DNA of 64,000 nt from Pseudoalteromonas luteoviolacea (lineage in GTDB: Bacteria; Pseudomonadota; Gammaproteobacteria; Enterobacterales; Alteromonadaceae), in the NCBI RefSeq assembly GCF_018100925.1, contig NZ_JAGJEH010000006.1, positions 405,159-469,158 on the forward strand, read 5' to 3'. Positions 37,773 to 46,622 of the stretch are shown here, one piece after another. The notes below the pieces were generated by a model. It searched no databases and was not told the DNA's origin. It saw only the letters and a list, made by a program, of their open reading frames with translations. The translations under genes were made by a program, and so were the position numbers. The first letter of the stretch is position 1; every line of letters starts with the position of its first letter.

Positions 37773-39242
37773 TTAACCTAAGCGATAGTTAGGCGCTTCT
37801 TTGGTGATCTGTACATCATGCACGTGAGACTCACCCATACCTGCTGAAGTAACACGTACAAACTCAGGTTTAACGTTAAGCTCAGCAATCGTCGCACAAC
37901 CAGTTAAGCCCATTGCACTACGGATCCCACCAATTTGTTGGTGAATAATGGCAGCAATTGGCCCCTTGTATGCGACACGACCTTCAATACCTTCAGGTAC
38001 TAACTTGTCAGCTTGATTGCTCTTCTGGAAGTAACGATCTGAAGAACCATCTTTCTGGTTCATCGCACCGAGTGATCCCATGCCACGGTATGACTTGTAG
38101 TAACGGCCTTGATACAGTTCAACTTCACCCGGCGACTCTTCAGTACCTGCAAGCATTGAACCAACCATGACACAAGCCGCACCGGCAACAAGTGCTTTAA
38201 CAATGTCACCCGAAAAACGAATACCACCGTCGGCAATAACTGGAATATTGCGGTCTTTAAGTGCTTCAACTGCATCTGATATTGCAGTGATTTGTGGTAC
38301 ACCACAGCCAGTAACAATACGTGTTGTACAAATTGAACCTGGGCCAATACCAACTTTAACTGCATTAGCACCTGCGTCAGCAAGTGCCAGTGCACCAGCG
38401 CCTGTTGCAACGTTACCCGCAACAATTTGTAACTCAGGGTAAGCTGCGCGTGTTTCTTTAACGCGGTCAATTACACCTTGAGAGTGACCATGAGACGTGT
38501 CAATCAATAAGATATCCACGCCCGCTTCAACCAATGCTGCAATACGCTCATCAGTACCAGCACCAACACCCACAGCGGCGCCTACACGTAAACGACCTTG
38601 TGCGTCTTTACATGCATTCGGTTTTTCTTGCGCTTTTTGATAATCTTTTACTGTGATCATGCCTTTCAGTGCAAATGCATCATCAACGACTAAGATTTTT
38701 TCGATACGGTGCTCATGCATTAGACCAAGAATTTCTTCACGGCCTGCGCCTTCTTTTACAGTAACTAGATCAGCTTTTTTTGTCATAACTGAAGAAACAG
38801 GCTTATCTAGTTGAGTTTCAAAACGCATATCGCGGCTAGTCACAATACCTTCTAGTTGGTTATCAGCACCAACTACAGGGAAACCTGAAAAACCTTTTTC
38901 ATCAGCAAGTGCGATCGTTTCAGCAATCGTTTTATCTGCTGTAACCGTCACAGGGAAAGTAACAATACCGGCTTCGTAAGTTTTTACTTTACGAACATTG
39001 TCAGCTTGCTCTTCGATGGTCATGTTTTTGTGAATAAAGCCAATGCCGCCTTCTTGCGCTAGGGCAATCGCTAAGCGTGCTTCAGTTACTGTGTCCATTG
39101 ACGCAGAAACAAGTGGCAGATTAAGCTCGATATCGCGTGTCAGACGAGTTTTCAAACTCGCTGTGTGCGGTAGAACAGTTGAATGAGCGGGTACTAAAAG
39201 TACGTCGTCAAAAGTTAGGGCTTCTTTTGCAATTCTTAGCAT
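37773..39242 (-). CDS. guaB: Inosine-5'-monophosphate dehydrogenase
   Basis: A 489-residue TIM-barrel enzyme that oxidises IMP to XMP with NAD, the committed step to GMP. The catalytic Cys is in [15 protein letters not shown], two CBS domains sit within the barrel insertion (about 95-205), and the mobile flap and MGSLGAM segments are present. The frame is open to 39323, but [16 protein letters not shown] at 39242 is the normal GuaB start and gives the E. coli length (488). The xseA gene faces away from it, as in many gammaproteobacteria. Confidence 0.97.
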   Translation of the reverse strand: MLRIAKEALTFDDVLLVPAHSTVLPHTASLKTRLTRDIELNLPLVSASMDTVTEARLAIALAQEGGIGFIHKNMTIEEQADNVRKVKTYEAGIVTFPVTVTADKTIAETIALADEKGFSGFPVVGADNQLEGIVTSRDMRFETQLDKPVSSVMTKKADLVTVKEGAGREEILGLMHEHRIEKILVVDDAFALKGMITVKDYQKAQEKPNACKDAQGRLRVGAAVGVGAGTDERIAALVEAGVDILLIDTSHGHSQGVIDRVKETRAAYPELQIVAGNVATGAGALALADAGANAVKVGIGPGSICTTRIVTGCGVPQITAISDAVEALKDRNIPVIADGGIRFSGDIVKALVAGAACVMVGSMLAGTEESPGEVELYQGRYYKSYRGMGSLGAMNQKDGSSDRYFQKSNQADKLVPEGIEGRVAYKGPIAAIIHQQIGGIRSAMGLTGCATIAELNVKPEFVRVTSAGMGESHVHDVQITKEAPNYRLG

Positions 39243-39375
39243 GTGTGCGGCTTCTCTCAAGTGAATTCTGAGTATAAGGAATTGCGTGCGCATTTTATCA
39301 GCGTTCCTTATGCGAGTAAACAAAATTTAGCAAAAAATGTGCTAAAGTGTCTGTGAATTTTTTATGGAGCTAGGT

Positions 39376-40725
39376 ATGTCATTGCCACAAAACAACAAAG
39401 TTTATACAGTTTCGCGCCTTAATCGTGAAATACGCAGTTTATTAGAACAAGGCTTTGCTTCTCTTGAATTGACTGGTGAAATTTCAAACTTTGTCGCCCC
39501 CGCCTCTGGACATTGGTATTTTTCCTTAAAAGATGAAAAGGCACAGATCAAAGCAGCTATGTGGCGTGGCAACAATCGTTATTGCAAGTATCGCCCCGAA
39601 AACGGGGCACAAGTACAAGTCAAAGCTCGTGTGTCTGTTTACGAACCTCGTGGGGACTATCAATTAATTGTCGAGCACATGGCCCCAGCAGGTGAGGGTC
39701 TGCTCAAGCAAAAGTTCGAGGCACTGCAAATGCAGCTTGCTGCGGAAGGCTTATTCAATAGTTTTCATAAAAAGCAACTGCCACAGCAGATCAATCGTAT
39801 TGGCGTTATCACATCTGCTACAGGTGCCGCTATCAAAGATATCTTATCCGTTCTGAAGCGCCGAGCCCCACAATTAGAAGTCATCATTTATCCAACCCTA
39901 GTACAAGGCCAAGAAGCCGCCGCACAAATTGCTGAAAGAATCGCATTGGCAGATAAGCGTAACGAAGTTGATGTACTGATTATCGGGCGCGGTGGAGGCT
40001 CATTAGAAGATCTTTGGAGCTTTAACGAAGAAGTGGTTGCACGAGCCATTTTTGCATGCTCATTGCCGACTATCAGTGCAGTTGGACACGAAATTGATAC
40101 CACTATCAGTGATTACGTTGCAGATTTGCGCGCGCCAACCCCATCCGCAGCTGCCGAGCTAGTGAGCCCAGATAGCAGCGAGCTTCTAAGTTATATTGCT
40201 GATAGAAAGCAACGCCTTATCAATGCGTTACAAAGAAAAATCTTTGATGAGCAACAAAATATTATGCGCCTTCAGCAACGTTTGAGTTTGCAACATCCAC
40301 AAAATCAATTGATGCAGCAAGGACAACGCGTTGATGAACTTCAGCAGCGTTTGACCCGTGCATTGCAATATCAACAACAAAAACATCACCATAAAGTGAA
40401 TGTTCTGAGCCATACTCTGCTAAAGTTCCACCCAGAAAAGCGCCTCAACGAAGCCAAATCCAAGCTCGAAAAGCTCGAATCGAGATTACATAACACTTTG
40501 CACCACCAGCTGCGCGATAAACAAAATCGTCTAGCGTTACTCTCAGCAAGACTAGATAGCGTTAGTCCGCTCGCAGTGCTCTCTCGCGGTTATAGCATTA
40601 CACAGAAAGATGGCAACGTACTTGCTTCTGTAGCTGACGTACAACAAGGTGACTCACTGGTAACACAACTGGCTGATGGGCAACTACTCACACAGGTATC
40701 CCGTGTTGTCAAAAAAGAGGGCTAA
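39376..40725 (+). CDS. xseA: Exodeoxyribonuclease VII large subunit
   Basis: A 449-residue nuclease subunit that digests single-stranded DNA to oligonucleotides together with XseB. It starts with an OB-fold domain ([30 protein letters not shown]), continues with the catalytic domain ([57 protein letters not shown]) and a long coiled-coil (about 275-390), then the C-terminal segment ([12 protein letters not shown]). GGAG at 39366-39369 fits the ATG at 39376; the ATG at 39364 has no binding site. The gene is divergent from guaB. Confidence 0.95.
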   Translation: MSLPQNNKVYTVSRLNREIRSLLEQGFASLELTGEISNFVAPASGHWYFSLKDEKAQIKAAMWRGNNRYCKYRPENGAQVQVKARVSVYEPRGDYQLIVEHMAPAGEGLLKQKFEALQMQLAAEGLFNSFHKKQLPQQINRIGVITSATGAAIKDILSVLKRRAPQLEVIIYPTLVQGQEAAAQIAERIALADKRNEVDVLIIGRGGGSLEDLWSFNEEVVARAIFACSLPTISAVGHEIDTTISDYVADLRAPTPSAAAELVSPDSSELLSYIADRKQRLINALQRKIFDEQQNIMRLQQRLSLQHPQNQLMQQGQRVDELQQRLTRALQYQQQKHHHKVNVLSHTLLKFHPEKRLNEAKSKLEKLESRLHNTLHHQLRDKQNRLALLSARLDSVSPLAVLSRGYSITQKDGNVLASVADVQQGDSLVTQLADGQLLTQVSRVVKKEG

Positions 40726-40726
40726 A

Positions 40727-41386
40727 TTAATATTCTCGGCTCAGCTCATCACTACTTTTTAAACTGAGGTGGATTTGCATTGCTTGAGTATTTTGCACTG
40801 CTGCCACCGTTTTAAATTGCTTCATCCATGGCATACGCAGTAAGGCAGTGTGAAGCTGTTGCCATTGTGGTTCGCCTTCCGGCGCGATGAAATTTAATTG
40901 GCACACGTGCAGTTTACACTCTGCCGATAACAAATTGATGGTATCGTGCAGCTGTGCTTCATAAAGGAAATCTTCCGCAAACAGCTCAACTTCAGAAGCC
41001 CAGTTATCATCACGCCTTTGATGCTCAAAAATGCTTTGCAACTGCTTTGGCACATTGCGACTTGATTTCTTCGTCATAGACTTGGTTGCGAGCGCATTTA
41101 GTTGCGCCTTAATGCGTTTATTTTCTTGCTGTAGCTGTTGATTGATAAGACGTAGATCAGCTGTCTCTGCGGGCTCTGTTGGCACCAAGGAGGTTTCATT
41201 TGGTTTTTCATTGTCACCAGAAGACTCAGGGGGGTGAGCCTCGTCCATGGTAACGCCCTCTATTGAAGCGGCGGCATGATGAAAGGATTCAGGCTGCTTT
41301 ACACCATATAACTCATAGTAAGCACACGTCAGCAATCCCCCTGCCAAAAAAGCACATCCCAGAGCTATTGTAGTCCGCATGCGCAA
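40727..41386 (-). CDS. Membrane-anchored coiled-coil protein, unknown
   Basis: A 219-residue protein with an N-terminal membrane anchor (about 6-25), an acidic Pro/Glu-rich spacer, a coiled-coil (about 78-100, LRLINQQLQQENKRIKAQLNAL) and a C-terminal globular part with two Cys (ECKLHVCQLNF). It would sit in the inner membrane facing the periplasm. I know of no named family. It lies 9 bp after cysE on the same strand and ends one base from the convergent xseA stop. Confidence 0.7.
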   Translation of the reverse strand: MRMRTTIALGCAFLAGGLLTCAYYELYGVKQPESFHHAAASIEGVTMDEAHPPESSGDNEKPNETSLVPTEPAETADLRLINQQLQQENKRIKAQLNALATKSMTKKSSRNVPKQLQSIFEHQRRDDNWASEVELFAEDFLYEAQLHDTINLLSAECKLHVCQLNFIAPEGEPQWQQLHTALLRMPWMKQFKTVAAVQNTQAMQIHLSLKSSDELSREY

Positions 41387-41395
41387 TTGAATTCG

Positions 41396-42217
41396 CTATA
41401 ACATTGCACTGGTGTGAGAATCATTAATGCGACTTATCGTGTCATCCAAGAAGTTTTGGTCCATGCTTTCTGCCGGACATGGACAATTTGGCTTTCCAAC
41501 GACTTTTGCTGGCACACCAACGACTGTGGTGTGTGGTGCAACTGCTTTTAGAACCACCGAGCCGGCACCGATACGCGCGCCTTCTCCTACTTCAATGTTG
41601 CCCAGTACTTTAGCCCCAGCGCCAATCAAAACACCTGCGCGGATTTTTGGATGTCGGTCCCCTTGCTCATTGCCAGTACCCCCGAGCGTAACCGACTGCA
41701 AGATAGATACGTTATCTTCAATAACAGCGGTTTCACCGATGACTATACCAGTCGCATGGTCAAGCATAATACCATGGCCGACTTTACAAGCAGGATGGAT
41801 GTCAACGCCAAAAACTTCAGAGGTGCGGCTTTGAATAAAACGGGCGAGCTCTTTGCGCTGTTGTCGCCACAGGCAGTATGCGAGACGGTGTGCTTGTAAT
41901 GCATGGAAACCCTTCAAGTTTAATATCACGTTAAGATAACTATCGGCAGCAGGGTCTCGATCTTTAACAGCTTTTATATCATGAGCAACATGAGTTAACA
42001 TTCGCTCGCAATCAACAAATGCCTGATCAAACAATTCTCGAATAGTAAATGCAGACACCACGGCATCAGAAAGTTTATTTGCAACAATAAAACTGAGCGC
42101 AGCTCCCAAACATTCATGATTGAGCACACTCGAATATACGTGACTGGCGAGCAATGGCTCTCTTTGCACCAACTCTTGTGCTTCCTCTCTCAATTGTTGC
42201 CAAATTTCGTGTCTCAT
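41396..42217 (-). CDS. cysE: Serine O-acetyltransferase
   Basis: A 273-residue enzyme that acetylates serine with acetyl-CoA, the first step of cysteine synthesis. The N-terminal helical domain (to about 140) is followed by left-handed beta-helix hexapeptide repeats (VDIHPACKVGHGIMLDHATGIVIGETAVIEDNVSILQSVTLGG...) containing the catalytic His in LDHATG. The C-terminal tail, which in E. coli enters cysteine synthase, is present. MRHEIW at 42217 is the family start, giving exactly the E. coli length; the frame's outer ATG at 42244 is less likely. Confidence 0.95.
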   Translation of the reverse strand: MRHEIWQQLREEAQELVQREPLLASHVYSSVLNHECLGAALSFIVANKLSDAVVSAFTIRELFDQAFVDCERMLTHVAHDIKAVKDRDPAADSYLNVILNLKGFHALQAHRLAYCLWRQQRKELARFIQSRTSEVFGVDIHPACKVGHGIMLDHATGIVIGETAVIEDNVSILQSVTLGGTGNEQGDRHPKIRAGVLIGAGAKVLGNIEVGEGARIGAGSVVLKAVAPHTTVVGVPAKVVGKPNCPCPAESMDQNFLDDTISRINDSHTSAML

Positions 42218-42375
42218 AATCACCACATGTCTTTCATATACCATCGTTTGCTTATCTTAGCGCGCATCACTCTGCGATAGCACTAGTAAGCAGCAAATTT
42301 CTAGTTATTAATTATAACCGAAGGTTCCTATAATGGTGTTTTTTTACCTTGGGTGCAACTGACCTCTGACAAATA

Positions 42376-42403
42376 AAAACGCCCCGATTTAGCGGGGCGT
42401 TTA
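42376..42403 (-). terminator. Terminator after the M16 peptidase gene
   Basis: AACGCCCCG / CGGGGCGTT stem with loop ATTTAG (42378-42401), A-rich left flank giving a T run on the minus strand, 21 bp past the stop. Confidence 0.88.
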
Positions 42404-42423
42404 AGATTGCAGTTCAAGGTAGG

Positions 42424-45309
42424 TTACTTAAACAGATCTTGGACTTGGATCACTTCGATATTGTTGGCCGGAACTGATAGCTTATAGCTTTCAATAACTT
42501 TATCTTCATCCAATAGCGACTGCGGCTTTTTGACATTGTATTTTAACGGCGACACTTGCTCATTGGCTAAACGCTGCTTCATATCTTTACCGTCACCGGT
42601 AACAAATACATAGTGCATGTTGTCGGTCTGCAGATTGTCACGGATCACTCGGTTTACATCCGCCAACGTCAAGCTGGCCAAGTTTGAGCGCACTAAACTA
42701 ACAAATTCATCCGTATTATAAAATTGGCTGTCCAACGCATAACCAAGCTGCCTATCCTGACTTGCCACCAGCTGAGGTACATAGTTGTTTAGGAAGTTTC
42801 GAGTTGCCTCAAAGTCTTTTTTACTCATCCCCTGCTTAATCATCTTATCCAGTTCGTATACTGCCACTCGAGTTGCAAAGTGCGCATCGTTATTCGAACG
42901 TAGCGGGCGCAGCCATACCTGGAAAATCTGCTCAGAACGCCCTAAATTTGCATCAGGTAACGTCTGGTACATACCGCGCGGGAAATACTCAATGTAAGCA
43001 TAATCACCATAGTTCATACCACGAGTTTGACGAATTCGGTCAAATAAGTATGCGCCTGCATTGCGGTGTTCTCCAAAATATGACCTTACTAACCAAAGCG
43101 CTGTCCAGTCTTTGCTACTGCGAATGGTATCGATAGGAAAACCAAAAGACACTGCCGTTGATTTCGCATTTTTCTCAACCACAGTTGCGTGGATCCCTTC
43201 TAGTTTAGGTGCATCGGCTACATTGAGCCGCGCATCTTGCCCTTTAGGAAGGCTGGTCAAATCAGCAATAAGCTGTGATTTTAATTCGTCACTCAGAGCC
43301 CCTGTTAAACCGAGGTTTAATTTAGCTTGAGTAAACTGCTGTTGATAGAACTCCTTCACATCTTGCAATGTCAAAGCCTCTAAATCAGACAGGTCGCCTA
43401 AATTTAAACTTGCGTACGCATGCCCTTGATAAAGCTTGTGATAGAGTACCTCTTTACCCAGCTCTTCATCGTTGGACGACTTTAAGTCCGAGTTAATACT
43501 ATCCATCATTTCTTTTTTCAAACGATTGAAATCATCTTCTCTAAATCCAGGGTTCAGTAACTGCTCACTGACCAACCCATACCACTGCTGCGCATTGTCT
43601 TTGTGAACACGTCCACGCAGTGCAATCATTTCTTTATCTACCTGATGTGAGAAGCTTCCTGCAAGCGGATACATGGCTTTTTTAATTTCTTTATACGATT
43701 TGGTCGCACTGCCCCCTTTGGCTAACATGGCAGCTGTCAAAGCCGCTAAACCTTTTTTGCCTTCAGGATCTGCTGCTGCACCGGTATAAAATAACCAGTT
43801 CACATCAACCAGTGGAGAATTGGATGTTTTATCTAAAACCGTAAAGTGCTGCGTTGCAGGTTGCGCCATTTGTGCACTAAGCGCATCAAGTGCAACTTCG
43901 CGATCAAACCCTTCAACTTTTGCTTTCGCAGACATAGTCACAGTGTTGCGGCCTGAATCTACAAAATATTTATTTGCTATGCTGCGAATGTCTTCAGGCG
44001 TGACTGTATCTGCGGTCGCATAGATTTGATTGATCACTTCAGGATCTCGTTCGAAATGTACATAACTTGCCAACATAGATGCGATTGCTTTAGAAGAGTC
44101 TAAGTCGTTTGCAAAGCTATATCTGAGATTTGACTTTAATGCTGCAAGTTTTTCTTCATCGACTAACTCGGTACGCGCTGTTGCATAAGTCCGGTTAACT
44201 GCGTCACGTACAGTGACTAAATCTTTTTCATCTTCAACTTTGATAAAAACATGCAACAAACCCGGATCTTTAGTTTCAGCATTATAAGTGAACAATTGCG
44301 TGGCAATTTGTTTGTCTACAACCAACTCTTGATACAGCTTAGAGTTTTTTGAAAAATAGAGCTCGGAAATCAAATCCACTGCAGCTCGGTCTTTTTGTGT
44401 CGGTTCCCAAGCAGGACCTTTGTAAGATACCAATAACCAGTGTCCCGGTTGACCTTCATTAACAACATGCTGATACCTTGCCTCTTGCTGTTTTGGCTCC
44501 ACAGGAATCTCTGCTTGATACTCGCCTCGCTGCCATTCACCCCAATGCTTTTTCACCTTTTTTATGGTCGCTTTTGGATCAACATCACCCACGATGATGA
44601 TGGTTGCATATTCAGGTTTGTAAAATCGCTCAAAAAATAGATCAGCATAAGCCATTTGATCTGGCATAGCTTCGATGTCTTCAAAAAAGCCCATCGTCGT
44701 GTGTTTATAGGTGTGTTCATCAAATGCTTTGTCGCGCACCGCACCTAATAACTTGCGGATGGGGTTGGCGTTATTTTTAAGATATTCACCTTTTACTGTC
44801 AGTGCCTCTGTTCGAAACTGCTCTTCACTAAAATGTAAGTTCTGGAAAATATCAGCCTGAATTTCAAGTACCTTATCCAAATGCTCTTTAGAAAAGCTCA
44901 GATAGTAGTTGGTGTAGTCATTGGTTGTGTAAGCACGATTATCTACGCCTGAATTTTTGATGATATCTTTATATACAGCCTCAGGATATTTTTTTGAGCC
45001 TTTGAACATCATATGCTCAAAAAAGTGTGCAAACCCAGTCTTACCCTCTTCAATTTCGTTGCGCGACCCCACTGATACTGGGATCTGCAAAGATACGACA
45101 TCAGGGTAATCTGTTTTAACGACCATGACGCGCAAGCCATTGCTTAGCTCTTCGATTACATAATCATGAGAGAAAACTTTGTTTTCAGTCACTTGTTTCA
45201 CTGTCTTTGCATCACTTTGAAGACTTGACGCATTACTTGCGTTATTAGAAGCGCAGCCAGTCAATGCCAGTGTCACAGCCAAACTGGTAGCCAAAAGCTT
45301 AAATTTCAT
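42424..45309 (-). CDS. M16-family zinc peptidase lipoprotein
   Basis: A 961-residue insulinase/pitrilysin-type peptidase with a lipoprotein signal (lipobox LTGC, Cys19). The inverted zinc motif HFFEH is at 95-99 with the distal Glu downstream (ALTVKGEYLKN). Two M16 halves are seen, the first active and the second without the motif, so one chain makes the clam-shell cavity. It probably sits on the outer membrane and degrades peptides in the periplasm or at the surface. It is a single-gene unit ending at its own terminator; many Alteromonadales carry several such genes. Confidence 0.9.
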   Translation of the reverse strand: MKFKLLATSLAVTLALTGCASNNASNASSLQSDAKTVKQVTENKVFSHDYVIEELSNGLRVMVVKTDYPDVVSLQIPVSVGSRNEIEEGKTGFAHFFEHMMFKGSKKYPEAVYKDIIKNSGVDNRAYTTNDYTNYYLSFSKEHLDKVLEIQADIFQNLHFSEEQFRTEALTVKGEYLKNNANPIRKLLGAVRDKAFDEHTYKHTTMGFFEDIEAMPDQMAYADLFFERFYKPEYATIIIVGDVDPKATIKKVKKHWGEWQRGEYQAEIPVEPKQQEARYQHVVNEGQPGHWLLVSYKGPAWEPTQKDRAAVDLISELYFSKNSKLYQELVVDKQIATQLFTYNAETKDPGLLHVFIKVEDEKDLVTVRDAVNRTYATARTELVDEEKLAALKSNLRYSFANDLDSSKAIASMLASYVHFERDPEVINQIYATADTVTPEDIRSIANKYFVDSGRNTVTMSAKAKVEGFDREVALDALSAQMAQPATQHFTVLDKTSNSPLVDVNWLFYTGAAADPEGKKGLAALTAAMLAKGGSATKSYKEIKKAMYPLAGSFSHQVDKEMIALRGRVHKDNAQQWYGLVSEQLLNPGFREDDFNRLKKEMMDSINSDLKSSNDEELGKEVLYHKLYQGHAYASLNLGDLSDLEALTLQDVKEFYQQQFTQAKLNLGLTGALSDELKSQLIADLTSLPKGQDARLNVADAPKLEGIHATVVEKNAKSTAVSFGFPIDTIRSSKDWTALWLVRSYFGEHRNAGAYLFDRIRQTRGMNYGDYAYIEYFPRGMYQTLPDANLGRSEQIFQVWLRPLRSNNDAHFATRVAVYELDKMIKQGMSKKDFEATRNFLNNYVPQLVASQDRQLGYALDSQFYNTDEFVSLVRSNLASLTLADVNRVIRDNLQTDNMHYVFVTGDGKDMKQRLANEQVSPLKYNVKKPQSLLDEDKVIESYKLSVPANNIEVIQVQDLFK

Positions 45310-45530
45310 AAGTGTCCCTAATACTTTTAATCTTTGTTGTCTTAGTACCTACGCTTATAGCGTAGGTCAATGCCCCGATTATGCCTTATAGCTAGCAAAA
45401 GTCTTATGCTTCACGATAAAAGCCTAAAAAAAACGATTAGCTATGGATTAAATTTGCACAACTTAAAAGTGAGTAATATCAATAACCATGAAAAAAATTC
45501 ATCTTTAATGAAATAAATTCAATAAAAAAA

Positions 45531-45553
45531 TCTATCTAGACGTCTAAATGGCT
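45531..45553 (+). promoter_or_regulatory. Predicted MetJ operator (met box)
   Basis: AGACGTCT at 45538-45545 is the exact 8-bp met box. The flanking octamers ATCTATCT and AAATGGCT match it at 4 and 5 of 8 positions, as expected for tandem MetJ sites. It lies about 55 bp before the start of the methylenetetrahydrofolate reductase-like gene. This ties the gene to methionine control. Confidence 0.7.
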
Positions 45554-45597
45554 GCTATATTTATCCTACTACGGTGAATTAAGTGGGAATGAGACAC

Positions 45598-46554
45598 ATG
45601 GCTTTATCGCTACAAGAGAAAATATTAGACCCGAATCAAGGGGTATACTTGATTGGTACTACGCCACCAAAGTTAGGTACCGACAGTGAAAAACTACATA
45701 CCATAGCGACTAAGTTATTAGATAGATTGCATGAAATCGAATATGACGGTGTCATAATTTACGATATTCAAGATGAAAGCAGTCGTACACAAGTGCCTAG
45801 ACCATTTCCATTTAAACAAACAGTTGACCCCTGTGAATACAGTAAATTGGTGCGAGATCTCTCTAAACTTGATGTCATTACATACAAGAGCGTCGCACAG
45901 CGGGACCGCGAAGAATTCAATCAATGGTTACATAAAACCAAACAAGACTTCGACCTGAACAATTTAGTGCTGGTTGGCAGCCCCTCTTCACAAGGTGATA
46001 TCAAATTAGGCTTACCAGAAGCTTACCAAACGTTGCAAGCGCACCCTGAGCGCTTTTTCTTGGGTGGCGTCACAATCGCTGAGCGCCATGCCAATAAACG
46101 CAATGAACATGAGCGGTTAATCGATAAAACGGCCAAGGGTTGTGAGTACTTCATTTCACAAGCAGTGTATGATGCACAGGCGAGTATTGACTTATTAACT
46201 AGCTATGCACGTACATGCCGCCAGCAAGGGCTTGAACCAAAGCGCATTATTTTAACATTTACTCCTTGTGGCGGAGAGAAAACCCTTGAGTTTATGAAGT
46301 GGCTAGGTATCTCTGTTCCTGAGGCGACTAAATGGCGCATGTTAGATGCAGAAAACACGCTTAATGAGTCCATTAAAATTTGTCGAGAAAATCTCGACCT
46401 GATTTTGCGCAGCTGCGCGCACCTCAATATTCCACTGGGACTGAATATTGAGAGCTTAACAAACCGTAAAGAAGAAATAGACGCGTCTATTAACTTATAC
46501 AGACTGTTAAAAGCAACCATGGAACTGCAATTAGCAGAGAAACAAATAGCTTAG
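45598..46554 (+). CDS. Methylenetetrahydrofolate reductase-like protein, MetJ-controlled
   Basis: A 318-residue TIM-barrel type protein related to methylenetetrahydrofolate reductases (substrate-side patterns GTTPPK near the start, GVTIAERHANKRNEHERL, and ECFISQAVYDAQ-like YFISQAVYDA). True MetF supplies methyl-folate for methionine synthesis. The similarity is clear but distant from MetF (different length and start), so the substrate could be a related one-carbon compound. GTG 45583 and ATG 45589 are in frame; the ATG at 45598 has GGGA 10 bases upstream and begins MALSLQEKI. A perfect met box lies upstream, supporting a role in methionine metabolism. Confidence 0.75.
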   Translation: MALSLQEKILDPNQGVYLIGTTPPKLGTDSEKLHTIATKLLDRLHEIEYDGVIIYDIQDESSRTQVPRPFPFKQTVDPCEYSKLVRDLSKLDVITYKSVAQRDREEFNQWLHKTKQDFDLNNLVLVGSPSSQGDIKLGLPEAYQTLQAHPERFFLGGVTIAERHANKRNEHERLIDKTAKGCEYFISQAVYDAQASIDLLTSYARTCRQQGLEPKRIILTFTPCGGEKTLEFMKWLGISVPEATKWRMLDAENTLNESIKICRENLDLILRSCAHLNIPLGLNIESLTNRKEEIDASINLYRLLKATMELQLAEKQIA

Positions 46555-46575
46555 TCACAACTTTCATTCTCGTAG

Positions 46576-46603
46576 CAAAAAGCCCCTTAATTGGGGCTTT
46601 TTT
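46576..46603 (+). terminator. Terminator after the MTHFR-like gene
   Basis: AAAAGCCCC / GGGGCTTTT stem with loop TTAATT, followed by T6, 23 bp past the stop. It also faces the convergent metzincin gene and can work for both. Confidence 0.88.
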
Positions 46604-46622
46604 GTATCTAAATTAAAAGCGA

